A DNA stretch of 64,000 bases. It comes from Arenibacter algicola (GTDB taxonomy: Bacteria; Bacteroidota; Bacteroidia; Flavobacteriales; Flavobacteriaceae). The stretch covers positions 1,116,001 through 1,180,000 of the forward strand of contig NZ_JPOO01000001.1 of NCBI RefSeq assembly GCF_000733925.1, written 5' to 3'. This document shows positions 8,304 through 17,194 of this stretch, one piece after another (the stretch's first letter is position 1; each line of letters opens with the position of its first letter). A model generated the notes under the pieces. It was given only the letters and a program-made list of their open reading frames with translations. It did no database searches and had not been told where the DNA came from. Position numbers and translations under genes: made by a program.

Positions 8304-8972
8304 TTAGTTTCTTAGCTTTATAATAGACCCCAGTGTTGCGCGAACGGTGTTTTCAAGTCCATCGAAATCCCCATTGGTCAATATTTTTTTACTGATAAGT
8401 TGGGAACCCAGTCCTACACAGGTTACTCCGGCATCAAACCATGCCTTTAGGTTGGCAACTTCGGTTGTGACACCTCCAGTGGGCATAATACTTGTCCAAG
8501 GTTGTGGGCCTTTTATGGCCTTTACAAAGGAAGGGCCATAGGTGGATCCGGGAAATAATTTTACAATTTCGCAACCCAGTTCCTCGGCATTGTTAATTTC
8601 GGTGAGGGAACCACATCCGGGAGACCAAAGAACTTTTCTCCTATTACAGGCAATGGCAATATCTTCCCTTAGGGAGGGCGTTACTATGAAATTGGCACCC
8701 ATCTGCATATATAAAGATGCTGCGGCTGCGTCGGTAATGGAACCTACCCCGAGAATCATGCCCGGAAGTTCTTTGACAGCGAATTTGTTGAGTGCAGAAA
8801 ATACTTCGAAGGCGAAATTGCCCCTTGCGGTAAATTCCATCAATCTGGCACCACCGTCGTAGCAGGCCTGTAAAACCTTCTTTCCCAATGCTATGTCTGA
8901 ATGGTAGAATAAAGGTACCATCCCGGTCTCCTTCATTATAGCTGCTACTTCTATTCTTGTATATTGTGCCAT
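8304..8972 (-). CDS. eda: KDPG aldolase (2-dehydro-3-deoxy-phosphogluconate aldolase)
   Basis: This 222-residue class I aldolase of the KDPG/KHG family cleaves 2-keto-3-deoxy-6-phosphogluconate to pyruvate and glyceraldehyde-3-phosphate in the cytosol. Visible catalytic features are Glu46 in 'LMEFTARG' with Arg50 for carboxylate binding, 'IVTPSL', 'SPGC', and the Schiff-base Lys138 in 'EIVKLFPG'. 'MPTGGVT' forms the phosphate-binding part. Length is normal. It is the last step of alginate monomer catabolism via DEH and KDG. It is co-directional and 4 bp upstream of the Nramp-like gene, and separated from the SDR gene by a hairpin terminator. Confidence 0.9.
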   Translation of the reverse strand: MAQYTRIEVAAIMKETGMVPLFYHSDIALGKKVLQACYDGGARLMEFTARGNFAFEVFSALNKFAVKELPGMILGVGSITDAAAASLYMQMGANFIVTPSLREDIAIACNRRKVLWSPGCGSLTEINNAEELGCEIVKLFPGSTYGPSFVKAIKGPQPWTSIMPTGGVTTEVANLKAWFDAGVTCVGLGSQLISKKILTNGDFDGLENTVRATLGSIIKLRN

Positions 8973-9102
8973 ATAATTTTATTGATGTTGGGTAAGTAAT
9001 CCAAGTTTTGTAATAAACTGTATTCTTTGGCGTAGAAAATCGAGTGTTTACACTGTTGGTCGTGCAGATTTTGGCTACGTATGCAATTTGTAATTACTAA
9101 TA

Positions 9103-9141
9103 AATCCGGGAATAGCTTATTAGTGCATGAATTCCCGGATT
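9103..9141 (-). terminator. Probable terminator after the MFS-SDR operon
   Basis: There is an 11-bp perfect inverted repeat AATCCGGGAAT (9103-9113) / ATTCCCGGATT (9131-9141) with a 17-nt loop. It sits 30 bp past the SDR stop on the minus strand, with T-rich sequence on both sides, so it may act in either direction. It separates the SDR gene from the aldolase gene. Confidence 0.55.
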
Positions 9142-9171
9142 TTAATTACTTATTACCTTTTTGTTTGTTTT

Positions 9172-9936
9172 TTAAATTCCTAAACCTTGTCCACCACCTA
9201 TTTGGATAGTTTCGGCCGTAAGGAAAGCTGCATCCTTCCCAGCTAAAAATGAAATTACAGAGGCTACTTCCTCAGGTTGACCTAATCTTCCTAACAAAAT
9301 ATTGTTTTTCCAAGAAGCGAATACTTCTGGTTTGGTAGATTTGATTTCTGTATGGAAAGGGGTGTCAATGGTACCTGGAGATACTGCATTTACTCTAATC
9401 CCATATTCGGCAAGGTCTTTGGCCAGGGCCCTAGTAATGGCATGAACACCCGCTTTGGATGTTCCATAAATTCCTGCTCCAGGTCCTCCGGCATTCCAAC
9501 CTGCAATGGAGGTATAGTTGATTATAGTAGGAAGATCTCCTTTTTTTAGATAAGGTATGGCCGCTCTAGAAGCGAAAAACACTGAATCCAGGTTTAATGC
9601 CATTACAAAACGGTAAAATTCTGTTGTCATTTCTTCAAATCTGGATCTTCCCCCAAGTCCACCTGCATTGTTTACAAGAACATCAATTTTTCCATATTTT
9701 TTCCCGATCTTATTAATGTTTGCAGTTACTTCGTCTTCCTTGGTAACATCAAATCCGTAATATTCGGCAGTGATGCCTTCAGCAGTGAGCTCTTTAATTC
9801 TTTTAGCTCCTCCTTCATCATCTATACCGTTCAATACTACTTTATATCCGTCTTTACCCAATCTTTTAGCTACTTCGAAACCTATGCCTCCGGTAGCTCC
9901 TGTTATAACTGCTACTTTTCCCTTTGAATTACTCAT
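9172..9936 (-). CDS. Short-chain dehydrogenase/reductase, likely DEH reductase (copy 1)
   Basis: This 254-residue classical SDR has the cofactor motif 'TGATGGIG' (13-20), 'NNAGGL' and the catalytic triad Ser143, Tyr157 and Lys161 ('YGTSK'). In alginate loci such enzymes reduce 4-deoxy-L-erythro-5-hexoseulose uronate (DEH) to 2-keto-3-deoxygluconate with NAD(P)H. The gene lies 30 bp downstream of the MFS hexuronate-type permease and is probably co-transcribed with it. A second, related SDR is encoded at 17.5 kb beside kdgF. The two may differ in NADH versus NADPH use or in substrate; the sequence alone does not decide this. Confidence 0.8.
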   Translation of the reverse strand: MSNSKGKVAVITGATGGIGFEVAKRLGKDGYKVVLNGIDDEGGAKRIKELTAEGITAEYYGFDVTKEDEVTANINKIGKKYGKIDVLVNNAGGLGGRSRFEEMTTEFYRFVMALNLDSVFFASRAAIPYLKKGDLPTIINYTSIAGWNAGGPGAGIYGTSKAGVHAITRALAKDLAEYGIRVNAVSPGTIDTPFHTEIKSTKPEVFASWKNNILLGRLGQPEEVASVISFLAGKDAAFLTAETIQIGGGQGLGI

Positions 9937-9966
9937 ATTTCAATTTTTATAATATTAAATTTTAAA

Positions 9967-11250
9967 TTATTCTACTGACTTTATATTCTTTGCGAAATAA
10001 TAGATAGATCCTACTCCAAGCGGAACAAAGATGGCTATGGCCACAAAAATGGGGGTATAGGAAACTTTCGCAATTACGGGTACTAAAAAGTTCATGATGA
10101 TTACAGAAAACACCCCTACCATACCACCTAGACCAGCTAAGGATCCTACAGATTTACCACTAAAAATGTCGCTCGGAAGGGTTTGGATATTGCCAATGGC
10201 AAACTGAAATCCGAACAGCACTATAAATACGATCGCAACGAATTTCTCTGGAGTGTCCGCAAATAATATTGTTGATATAAGACCTAGGACCATGATAAGA
10301 CCTCCTATGAAAATGGTGGTTTTCCTACCTTTGTTTATTGAGTTGGTTTTTGCAATAATAACTCCGGAAACGTAGCCACCTGCAATACTCCCAATGGCTG
10401 CACCTACATAAGGAACCCACGCAAACATTCCCACTTCTTTTACGTTAAAGCCGTACACGTCAAATAAGTATATTGGCATCCAGCCTACAAATAGCCACCA
10501 GATAGGTTCTAAGAAGAATCTACTTGCAACAATGGCCCAAGATTCTTTATAGGAAAGTATTTCCTTAAGGCTTAGTCCTTTTTGATCGTCAGTGGCATTT
10601 TGATCGGCAATACTTTGCCCTTCGGAAATAAATTTTCGCTCTTCCTCTGTTATCCAAGGATGCTTTTTTGGTCCTGCTTTATTAATTAAAAGCCAAGGAA
10701 TAATCCATAAAAGACCTATGGCCCCAACTATTATAAACGTCACCTCCCAACCATAGGCTACAAAAAGGAGTGCTATTAGAGGTGGTGCTATAACCGACCC
10801 AATGGAGGCCCCGGCATTAAATAAGCCTTGGGCTATGGCCCGTTCTTTTATTGGAAACCACTCGGCATTACTTTTTACTGCACCTGGCCAGTTTCCCGCC
10901 TCAGATAATCCTAAGGTAGTTCGGAAAAATGCCAAGGATAAAAAACCTCTTACGGTGGAATGCAATAAGGTGGACAAGCTCCAAATACCTATACTTATAA
11001 CGTATCCAATCCTAGTACCAACTTTATCGAAGAGCTTGCCCGAGAATAATTGTCCCAGGGCGTAGGCAACCATAAAAATGTTTAGGATATAACTATAGTG
11101 ATCTTTTGTGAGGCCCAAAGAATGGGATATGGAACCTTCAACATTTTCATTGCCCCACATAATGGACAAAGCACTTCTGTCTATATAATTAATAACAGTT
11201 GCCAAAAATATAAGACCGATAATGAACCAACGTAATCCTTTAATTTTCAT
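9967..11250 (-). CDS. MFS transporter, hexuronate/anion:cation symporter type
   Basis: This 427-residue protein has 12 predicted TM helices. Family signs are 'NYIDRSALS' in TM1, 'LFDKVGTRIGY' (loop 2-3 motif) and 'RTTLGLSEAGNWPGAVKSNA', which is typical of the ACS family (ExuT/GudP-like). These carriers import hexuronates or related acid sugars into the cytosol with protons. In the context of alginate lyases, KdgF and an SDR, the most likely cargo is unsaturated uronate, DEH or a short oligo-uronate. It is the first gene of an MFS-SDR operon; its upstream region holds an unusual 85-bp inverted repeat. Confidence 0.85.
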   Translation of the reverse strand: MKIKGLRWFIIGLIFLATVINYIDRSALSIMWGNENVEGSISHSLGLTKDHYSYILNIFMVAYALGQLFSGKLFDKVGTRIGYVISIGIWSLSTLLHSTVRGFLSLAFFRTTLGLSEAGNWPGAVKSNAEWFPIKERAIAQGLFNAGASIGSVIAPPLIALLFVAYGWEVTFIIVGAIGLLWIIPWLLINKAGPKKHPWITEEERKFISEGQSIADQNATDDQKGLSLKEILSYKESWAIVASRFFLEPIWWLFVGWMPIYLFDVYGFNVKEVGMFAWVPYVGAAIGSIAGGYVSGVIIAKTNSINKGRKTTIFIGGLIMVLGLISTILFADTPEKFVAIVFIVLFGFQFAIGNIQTLPSDIFSGKSVGSLAGLGGMVGVFSVIIMNFLVPVIAKVSYTPIFVAIAIFVPLGVGSIYYFAKNIKSVE

Positions 11251-11335
11251 AGTTTTTTGCTTTGGTTTGATATTATTGTTGCTATGTCATTTATAGGCTA
11301 TAGCAGGTAAGCAGATAAATTATCCGTGCTCTTTT

Positions 11336-11420
11336 AATACTTGAATTAGGCTTGAAAATATTGGAAGTATTTAAATCGTAATTTAAATACTTCGCAAATT
11401 ACGGTGTAATTTCAAGTATT
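11336..11420. repeat. 85-bp nested inverted repeat upstream of the MFS gene
   Basis: A perfect 13-bp inverted repeat, GAAGTATTTAAAT (11364-11376) / ATTTAAATACTTC (11381-11393) with a CGTA loop, lies inside a second exact pair AATACTTGAA (11336-11345) / TTCAAGTATT (11411-11420). Both share the same centre (11378). It lies between the gntR stop (11486) and the MFS start (11250). No T run follows, so an operator or leader structure is as likely as a terminator. Confidence 0.7.
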
Positions 11421-11485
11421 ATTTCCCTTCAGATTATTTTTTAAAAGCGATAAAAGTGTGCGATTTTATCCCTTGGTGATTTTTG

Positions 11486-12193
11486 TTAATCTTTAATATT
11501 GTAACAATATTGATATAGCATTTTAAAATGTACTTTCATTTTTTCCTTGGCCAATTGGGGATCCTGATTCTTGATGGCTTCATAAATGTCCCTATGCTCT
11601 TGAATTCCAATAAAAGCGATATTCTTGTCACAGACATGATATTTGGCAAAGTTGGTAATGATCTCTGGCGTAATTGTTAGCATAAATGTATTTATGGTAC
11701 TATTCCCGCTTGCTTTTGCTATTGCCAAGTGAAACAAAAGATCTTCCTGTACTGCATCTTCACCATTCATTACCTTCTTTGAATAAGCCTCCAAAGCCTC
11801 CTCTATTTCTTTCAATTCCTCTTTGGTCCTTCGCAGCGCTGCCAATCTTACGGTTTTCAATTCCAATAGAATTCTTGTCTCTACCAAGGATTTGAAATCG
11901 GGTTTTTCAAGCCTTAGAATATCCGTGATCATACCATTTAATGCCACAGAACCTATATCGGCTACAAAGGTACCGCTCTGCGGCTTTGACTTTAATAGTC
12001 CATAGTATTCCAAAGTCTGAATTGCTTCCCTTACATTGCTTCTACTTACTTCAAAACTTTCTGAAAGCTTCCTTTCCGAGGGTAATTTGTCCCCTGGCTC
12101 CAGGTTCTTGTAATTTATGTAATCCCTAATCTTGGATATAATTTCTTTCTGAAGTGCGTCGTTTTCGTTTTTAGGGAGAATTTCTGTTTTCAT
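11486..12193 (-). CDS. GntR-family transcriptional regulator (FadR/FCD subfamily)
   Basis: This 235-residue regulator has an N-terminal winged HTH (about 10-75) with 'GDKLPSERKLSESFEVSRSNVREAI' read in parts and 'GTFVADI'. A C-terminal all-helical FCD ligand domain (about 90-225) contains 'FHLAIAKASGN' and 'EHRDIYEAI', the usual metal/ligand residues. ATG 12193 is chosen over ATG 12259 or 12250 because the extra residues would be encoded by the palindromic operator at 12217-12240. It is presumably the local sensor of alginate-derived keto-acids and represses itself and the lyase/SusCD genes. Homologues UxuR/ExuR bind TTGGTATACCAA, very like the sites found here. Confidence 0.88.
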   Translation of the reverse strand: MKTEILPKNENDALQKEIISKIRDYINYKNLEPGDKLPSERKLSESFEVSRSNVREAIQTLEYYGLLKSKPQSGTFVADIGSVALNGMITDILRLEKPDFKSLVETRILLELKTVRLAALRRTKEELKEIEEALEAYSKKVMNGEDAVQEDLLFHLAIAKASGNSTINTFMLTITPEIITNFAKYHVCDKNIAFIGIQEHRDIYEAIKNQDPQLAKEKMKVHFKMLYQYCYNIKD

Positions 12194-12216
12194 GCTAATC
12201 TTATTAGTTCTACAAC

Positions 12217-12240
12217 TGGTTAACCAGATTGGTTTGTTAA
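12217..12240. promoter_or_regulatory. Predicted GntR operator, site A (autoregulation)
   Basis: GGTTAACC (12218-12225) is followed 13 bp later by a degenerate copy GGTTTGTT (12231-12238). It is 24-47 bp upstream of the chosen gntR start and is the weakest of the four sites, as expected for an autoregulated gene. Confidence 0.65.
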
Positions 12241-12313
12241 ATTTAGGCATAAAACACAATCGAGAAAAATATTACTCACTTATAATTCCTGCCTTTTTAC
12301 ATTTAAGTTACTT

Positions 12314-12355
12314 TTAAAAAAAGTTCACTGGCCTGACATCAAGCCAGTAAACTTT
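12314..12355 (-). terminator. Terminator of susCD
   Basis: Read on the minus strand, AAAGTT, ACTGGC and loop, then GCCAGT and AACTTT pair (ACTGGC 12327-12332 with GCCAGT 12343-12348; AAAGTT 12320-12325 with AACTTT 12350-12355), followed by a run of seven T. It lies about 180 bp after the susD stop and before the gntR promoter. Confidence 0.7.
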
Positions 12356-12531
12356 AAAACAAAACTAACTAAACTACTAGTCCTTTAAGAGTGCGGTCCC
12401 ATGTGTTCATATCCATTTATATATTCCATGCTTAAAGTTCTACCTCCTGCTCAGAGGAACGCAACCCTGCAAATTCTTTTTTGTCCCTAGTCTATAAATA
12501 ATCAACGACCTTGTGATAATTTTATCAAGGT

Positions 12532-13866
12532 TTAGTAACCATCATTTTGGGTAATAACTCCGTCGCTCGCAAGAATTTCTGAGTTTGGTATTGGAAACAC
12601 ATAGTAATCACTGCTAATCGTTGCTCCCATTTCAGCATCTACTGTTCCTGTTCTAACCAAATCAAACCATCTATGTCCTTCAAGGGCCAACTCCACTCTT
12701 CTTTCGTCTGCAATTGCCTGTCTTACATCTGCTTGCGAGCTTACCGTTCCTGTTAAACTGTTTAAACCTGCCCTGGTTCTTATAGGATCCAATAGTGGAA
12801 GTACAGTGGTTGCAGCGGAGCCAGTTTCATTCAGAGCTTCTGCGTGCATTAGAATAACATCGGATAACCTGAGTTCGATATAGTCCTGATCAAGAGCTCC
12901 TGTATATTTCTTACTACCATTCTGATTATCAGTGTCAATAGTTAGCGCCTTTCTTAAATCCGTACCTCCTCCAGCGGCACTACTGGCGTCAAAAGCGGCA
13001 GTTAGGCGCGGGTCTAAAGGTGTAAGGGATTTTGTATCGGCCCCGCTAAACCATCCTACAAAGGTGGTGGCCGATCCATAGGCGTTTGGAACTGAAGTTG
13101 ATAATTGGGTTGCAAAAATAATTTCTGAATTACCGTCTACTACAACGTTGGCAAAGTCGCTTTCCAAACTAATCCCGGCTGCAGCAGCACCGCTTACTAC
13201 GGTTCCAAGCGTTGTTGCAGCTTCGGAAAAATTACCTCTGTATAGATATACTTTTCCCAGAAATGCCTGAGCCGCGATTCTAGATGCGCGTCCACTGGCC
13301 AATCCAGAATTATCCAAACCTGCTATTGCGGCCTGAAAGTCTGGAATGATTACGTTATTGTAAACGTCTGCAGCCGGTTGTCTTGTTAAAATGGACAAAT
13401 CGGATGGGCTGGGTGAAGGAGATAAATTTACGGTGACATCACCAAAAACCATCACCAATTTAAAGTAGGACAAAGCTCTTAAGAATTTGGCCTCAGCTAT
13501 CTCAGTGGGCTTCGTTGAATTTTCAATGACATTATTGGCACTTAAGATTGCCTTGTACAAATTGCTATAGAATGGCCGAAAGAATTGCTCTACCAAATCC
13601 AAGCCTGCTAAATCTGCATTGTAGGTGTCAAATGAGGTATATGGGCTTTCTAACATCAACATATTGTCGGCCCTAAAGTCGCCCATCACACCCATTGGGG
13701 TTGAACCCCCGGTCTGATAGTGATACGCTGCGTTCAAAACGGGTCCAAATTCTTCCAAAGCACTGGATTCAAGTAATAGAGGTGGCGTTTGATCCAAATC
13801 GTTATCACATCCTGTTAACAACAACAAGGAAACTAAAACTGTATAAATAGATTTCATTTTTTTCAT
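12532..13866 (-). CDS. susD: SusD/RagB-family glycan-binding lipoprotein
   Basis: This is a 444-residue surface lipoprotein, with lipobox 'LLLLTGC' and lipidated Cys20. It has the SusD pattern: TPR-like helices early ('AKFLRALSYFKLVMVFGD'), a central loop region, and the C-terminal signature 'PIRTRAGL...IADERRVELALEGHRWFDLVRTG'. It binds incoming oligosaccharides and forms the lid over the SusC channel. ATG 13866 is chosen over 13890, which would overlap susC; the resulting gap is 10 bp. Cargo is inferred to be alginate oligomers from the neighbouring PL7, PL6 and KdgF genes. At 444 residues it is short for a SusD, as in many alginate loci. Confidence 0.92.
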   Translation of the reverse strand: MKKMKSIYTVLVSLLLLTGCDNDLDQTPPLLLESSALEEFGPVLNAAYHYQTGGSTPMGVMGDFRADNMLMLESPYTSFDTYNADLAGLDLVEQFFRPFYSNLYKAILSANNVIENSTKPTEIAEAKFLRALSYFKLVMVFGDVTVNLSPSPSPSDLSILTRQPAADVYNNVIIPDFQAAIAGLDNSGLASGRASRIAAQAFLGKVYLYRGNFSEAATTLGTVVSGAAAAGISLESDFANVVVDGNSEIIFATQLSTSVPNAYGSATTFVGWFSGADTKSLTPLDPRLTAAFDASSAAGGGTDLRKALTIDTDNQNGSKKYTGALDQDYIELRLSDVILMHAEALNETGSAATTVLPLLDPIRTRAGLNSLTGTVSSQADVRQAIADERRVELALEGHRWFDLVRTGTVDAEMGATISSDYYVFPIPNSEILASDGVITQNDGY

Positions 13867-13876
13867 GTTTTCTTTA

Positions 13877-16800
13877 TTAAAAATTAACATTTAGACCCAA
13901 AGTGAAACTTCTTACAATAGGGCTTGCACCTTCTTGGTATCCGTATGTGGTTGGACCTGCATAACCTGTATTTTCTATCTCTACACCTTCAGGGTTGAAT
14001 GAGGTATAATCATCTGCCATTATATACAACAAATTGGTAGCTGCAAGATATATTCTCATAGAACTTAGGCCAATTTTGTCCGTTAAATCCGAATTAAGGG
14101 TGTATCCTAAGGTTAGGTTTCTTAAGGCCGTAAATGAGGCATCTTGTATCCCTGAACCATGTGCATTTCTGGTCTCTTGATAGAACTTGCCGCTAGCATC
14201 GGCAATACCGTCACTATTGGCATCAAAACTGGACTTTAATCTACCGCCAAATTGTGATTTCCAGTAAATAGGGTCTATATTGTAGAGTTCTGCTCCTTGA
14301 GATCCTTGGAATTGGAACGAGAAATCAAAATTCTTAATATTCATTGAACTTGAAAGTCCCCAGTAGAAATCGGGAGTGGCGGATCCTAACTTTACATAAT
14401 CCCCTTCATAGGTAATTTCGCCGTCACCGTTTTGGTCTACAACATAGTATTCTCCACTTCCAAATCCAACACCTCTGGAAGGATCTGACATATGTATTGT
14501 CTCAACCTCACCAGTTACTTCATAACCCCACATTTCACCGATTTCACCTCCTACATAGTTTCTAAACTCAGGACCTCTACCGCTGGGTCCACCGTAAATT
14601 TGCCTGGGCAGTTCGGTCAAATCACCAAGATTGGTAATTTCTGAATTGGCAGTTGATAAATTGGCGTTGACATTCCAAGAGAAGTTGGGATTGGTAATTA
14701 TTTTTGTACTAAGTTCAAATTCCAAACCGGAACTAGTAACATCCCCGCGATTAAGTTTTATAGCTGGTGTCCCAAGAACCTCGGAAACACTTTGATTGAT
14801 CAACATATCTTCAACATCAGACGTATAATAATCTACACTTAATCTAATACGGTTACTAGCAAAGCCTAAATCAACACCATAGTTGGTCTCTTTATTGGTC
14901 TGCCAAGTTAAATCTGGGTTGGCTATATCCTCTGGAATAAGAAATCCTGTCCCGAAAGCTGTAGGAGAGGTGCCCAAAATACTCAATGAGTTGTATGAGC
15001 CTAAAAAAGAAGCAGTTCCCAAAGACCCTGTACTAAACCTAAGTTTAAATAGGCTAAGAGCATCGGCATTTCCGAAAAAAGATTCATTGTGAATATTCCA
15101 ACCTAAGGATAGTGCTGGGAATACTGCGTATTTTTCATTGGCTCCAAATCGTGAATCGCCATCCCTTCTAATTGATGCCGATAGTAGATAACGATCATCA
15201 AACGCATAGGCAATTCTCCCAAAAAAACCATTTCTGGACTGAGTCTCATCTATCTCGTTGGTAATCACATCTGCAGGATCGAAAAAATCATAATTCAATG
15301 GCAGACCATATGGTACGTTCGATCCATTATTTACCATGCCCTTATAATAGGTGTTTACAAATTCCATACCGGCCACCGCAGAGATGTCATGCTTCTCAGC
15401 AATTACTTTTGCATAACTCAAGGTAGTTGTGCTTAGGACGGTAGATTTTTTAATATTGGATATGTCCAATTCTGTTTGATTGGATCGTTGTTGGCCATCC
15501 GATAATATTCCATGATATACATAGGTCTGGGTATCTTCAAGATCTGCTCCGAAAACGGTTTTTAAATTTAAACCCTCTATGATTTCATATTGTAAATAAG
15601 AACTCACGTTTCCAAAATACGTCTTTTTCCATCTTCTCGAATTGTCAAATTTAGCCGCTACACCGGCATCTCCTGTTCCTCCAATTCCATTTTGATTTCT
15701 ACCGTATTGCCAATCGTGAACTACATCGCCAGGTTGTAAATCATAGATGCTAGTAGGATCCAAACCTATACCTCTGTAATCTTGGTCAAATGACCTACCA
15801 ATGTTATTTCCTGTAAATCCAGAATCGAATAAGGCCTGTCTATCTCGATCCAATTGTTGAACGAAATCTATTGAAGCTTGAGTATGGTATATAGGGCTAA
15901 TACTATATGACCTCAAAAGATCCCTCATTTCCCAGGGTACAATATCTTGGTGGCCATAATAACCATTCATACTCAATCCGGCCTTTAATTTGGAGCCCAA
16001 GTTGGCATCTAGGTTCATACGTCCGTTGTACCTTTCATAACCTTGCCCTTTTACTATACCATCCGTTTTCAAGTAACCAAGTGAAGCAAAGGCCTTTAAG
16101 TTTTCAGAACCACCGCTAACACTAAAATCGTGATTGGTTGTACTACCATTTTTGAAAAGCCAATCTTCTATACTTACTACGTCGGGGGCATTAGCGTATG
16201 CATTTAGTCTGTAAGCCAATAGGCCTGGGTCGGTTTCGGAAAGATCATAAGCACTAGTTTGCAATTCTTTGGCCCATTCTCCTGCTGTCTTAAGCATTTC
16301 GATGTCCTTTATATACTTGCTTGAGGTACTTGCATAAGAATTATAATTAAAACTAACTTTTCCTGCCTTTCCTTTTTTGGTGGTTACCAAAATAACACCA
16401 TTGGCACCTAGAGAACCATAAATAGCAGCTGAAGCGGCATCTTTTAGCACCTCTAAACTTTCAATATCGTTGGGGTTAACTGTGGCCAAATTACCTGAAA
16501 TTGGGTAGCCATCCACAACAATTAACGGCCCAGAGTCGCCCGAAACAGATGAAGCTGCCCTGATTTGAATCTTAGGATCCGCACCAGGTTCTCCACTTTG
16601 ATTTTGAATTCGTACCCCGGACAACTTACCTGCAAGGGCATCATCTACACGAGCCACTTGAACAGCAGCTACTTCATCTCCTCCTACTTTTGCGACCGCT
16701 CCGGTAAGATGTGATTTTTTTATAGTACCATATCCAACTACCACTACCTCATCAAGTTGACTTGCATCTTCCTGTAGGGTGATATTCAATTGCTCTTGAT

Positions 16801-17059
16801 TTGTAATGGGGACTGATTGGCTAACAAATCCCAAGGAGGAGAACTGTAGTACGTCGCCGTTTTTTACCGTAATTTGGTAATTTCCATCAAAGTCGGTAGC
16901 CGTACCGGTAGTAGTATTGGCTATAATTACATTCACTCCAGGCACTGGTACCTGAGCAGCATCTGTTACCGTTCCGGTCAGAATACGGCCATCTTGGGCG
17001 AACAGTGCAATATTGAATAACAATACTACTGTTAGAATTAAATTGATTTTGAATTTCAT
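13877..17059 (-). CDS. susC: SusC/RagA-family TonB-dependent outer-membrane transporter
   Basis: This 1060-residue protein has a signal peptide (about 1-21), an N-terminal carboxypeptidase-regulatory-like domain ('GTVTDAAQVPVPGVNVII' and 'DFDGNYQI', about 28-105), and the TonB-box region 'LDEVVVVGYG'. A plug domain (about 115-230, 'DAASAAIYGSLGANGVILVTTKKG') and a long 22-strand barrel ending 'FTLGLNVNF' follow. Energised by TonB, it imports oligosaccharides bound by SusD into the periplasm. It is first in the susCD operon. Its leader is long (about 310 nt from the operator at 17371) and holds several hairpins, a CRP-type palindrome and a possible antisense RNA gene. Confidence 0.95.
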   Translation of the reverse strand: MKFKINLILTVVLLFNIALFAQDGRILTGTVTDAAQVPVPGVNVIIANTTTGTATDFDGNYQITVKNGDVLQFSSLGFVSQSVPITNQEQLNITLQEDASQLDEVVVVGYGTIKKSHLTGAVAKVGGDEVAAVQVARVDDALAGKLSGVRIQNQSGEPGADPKIQIRAASSVSGDSGPLIVVDGYPISGNLATVNPNDIESLEVLKDAASAAIYGSLGANGVILVTTKKGKAGKVSFNYNSYASTSSKYIKDIEMLKTAGEWAKELQTSAYDLSETDPGLLAYRLNAYANAPDVVSIEDWLFKNGSTTNHDFSVSGGSENLKAFASLGYLKTDGIVKGQGYERYNGRMNLDANLGSKLKAGLSMNGYYGHQDIVPWEMRDLLRSYSISPIYHTQASIDFVQQLDRDRQALFDSGFTGNNIGRSFDQDYRGIGLDPTSIYDLQPGDVVHDWQYGRNQNGIGGTGDAGVAAKFDNSRRWKKTYFGNVSSYLQYEIIEGLNLKTVFGADLEDTQTYVYHGILSDGQQRSNQTELDISNIKKSTVLSTTTLSYAKVIAEKHDISAVAGMEFVNTYYKGMVNNGSNVPYGLPLNYDFFDPADVITNEIDETQSRNGFFGRIAYAFDDRYLLSASIRRDGDSRFGANEKYAVFPALSLGWNIHNESFFGNADALSLFKLRFSTGSLGTASFLGSYNSLSILGTSPTAFGTGFLIPEDIANPDLTWQTNKETNYGVDLGFASNRIRLSVDYYTSDVEDMLINQSVSEVLGTPAIKLNRGDVTSSGLEFELSTKIITNPNFSWNVNANLSTANSEITNLGDLTELPRQIYGGPSGRGPEFRNYVGGEIGEMWGYEVTGEVETIHMSDPSRGVGFGSGEYYVVDQNGDGEITYEGDYVKLGSATPDFYWGLSSSMNIKNFDFSFQFQGSQGAELYNIDPIYWKSQFGGRLKSSFDANSDGIADASGKFYQETRNAHGSGIQDASFTALRNLTLGYTLNSDLTDKIGLSSMRIYLAATNLLYIMADDYTSFNPEGVEIENTGYAGPTTYGYQEGASPIVRSFTLGLNVNF

Positions 17060-17120
17060 TAGTGATTTAATTAAGTTAGTAACAAGTGATTAATAATGGC
17101 TTTTTGCCATTGGTTTCTAT

Positions 17121-17140
17121 AATGTGATATTTTTCACATT
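17121..17140. promoter_or_regulatory. Perfect CRP-type palindrome in the susC leader
   Basis: TGTGA (17123-17127), N6, TCACA (17134-17138) is an exact match to the classic CRP/FNR-family consensus, extended to AATGTGA/TCACATT. It is 64-79 bp upstream of the susC start. It could instead act as an RNA hairpin, since a second small stem (AATGGC 17095-17100 / GCCATT 17106-17111) lies next to it. Confidence 0.45.
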
Positions 17141-17194
17141 TAATCCTTCATATTACTAAAACATGTGGCTGCACTAATATTGACTGAAATTGCT

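Larger units (their letters stand above)
12194..12531. other. 338-bp intergenic region between gntR and susD
   Basis: It holds operator site A and the susCD terminator. The remaining stretch near 12370-12530 shows no gene and no recognisable motif. Confidence 0.5.

Noticed and set aside
12194..12259. Longer N-terminus of the GntR regulator from ATG 12259 or 12250
   Set aside because: The extra residues would be encoded across the operator palindrome and do not resemble the family; ATG 12193 starts at the usual place before the wHTH.
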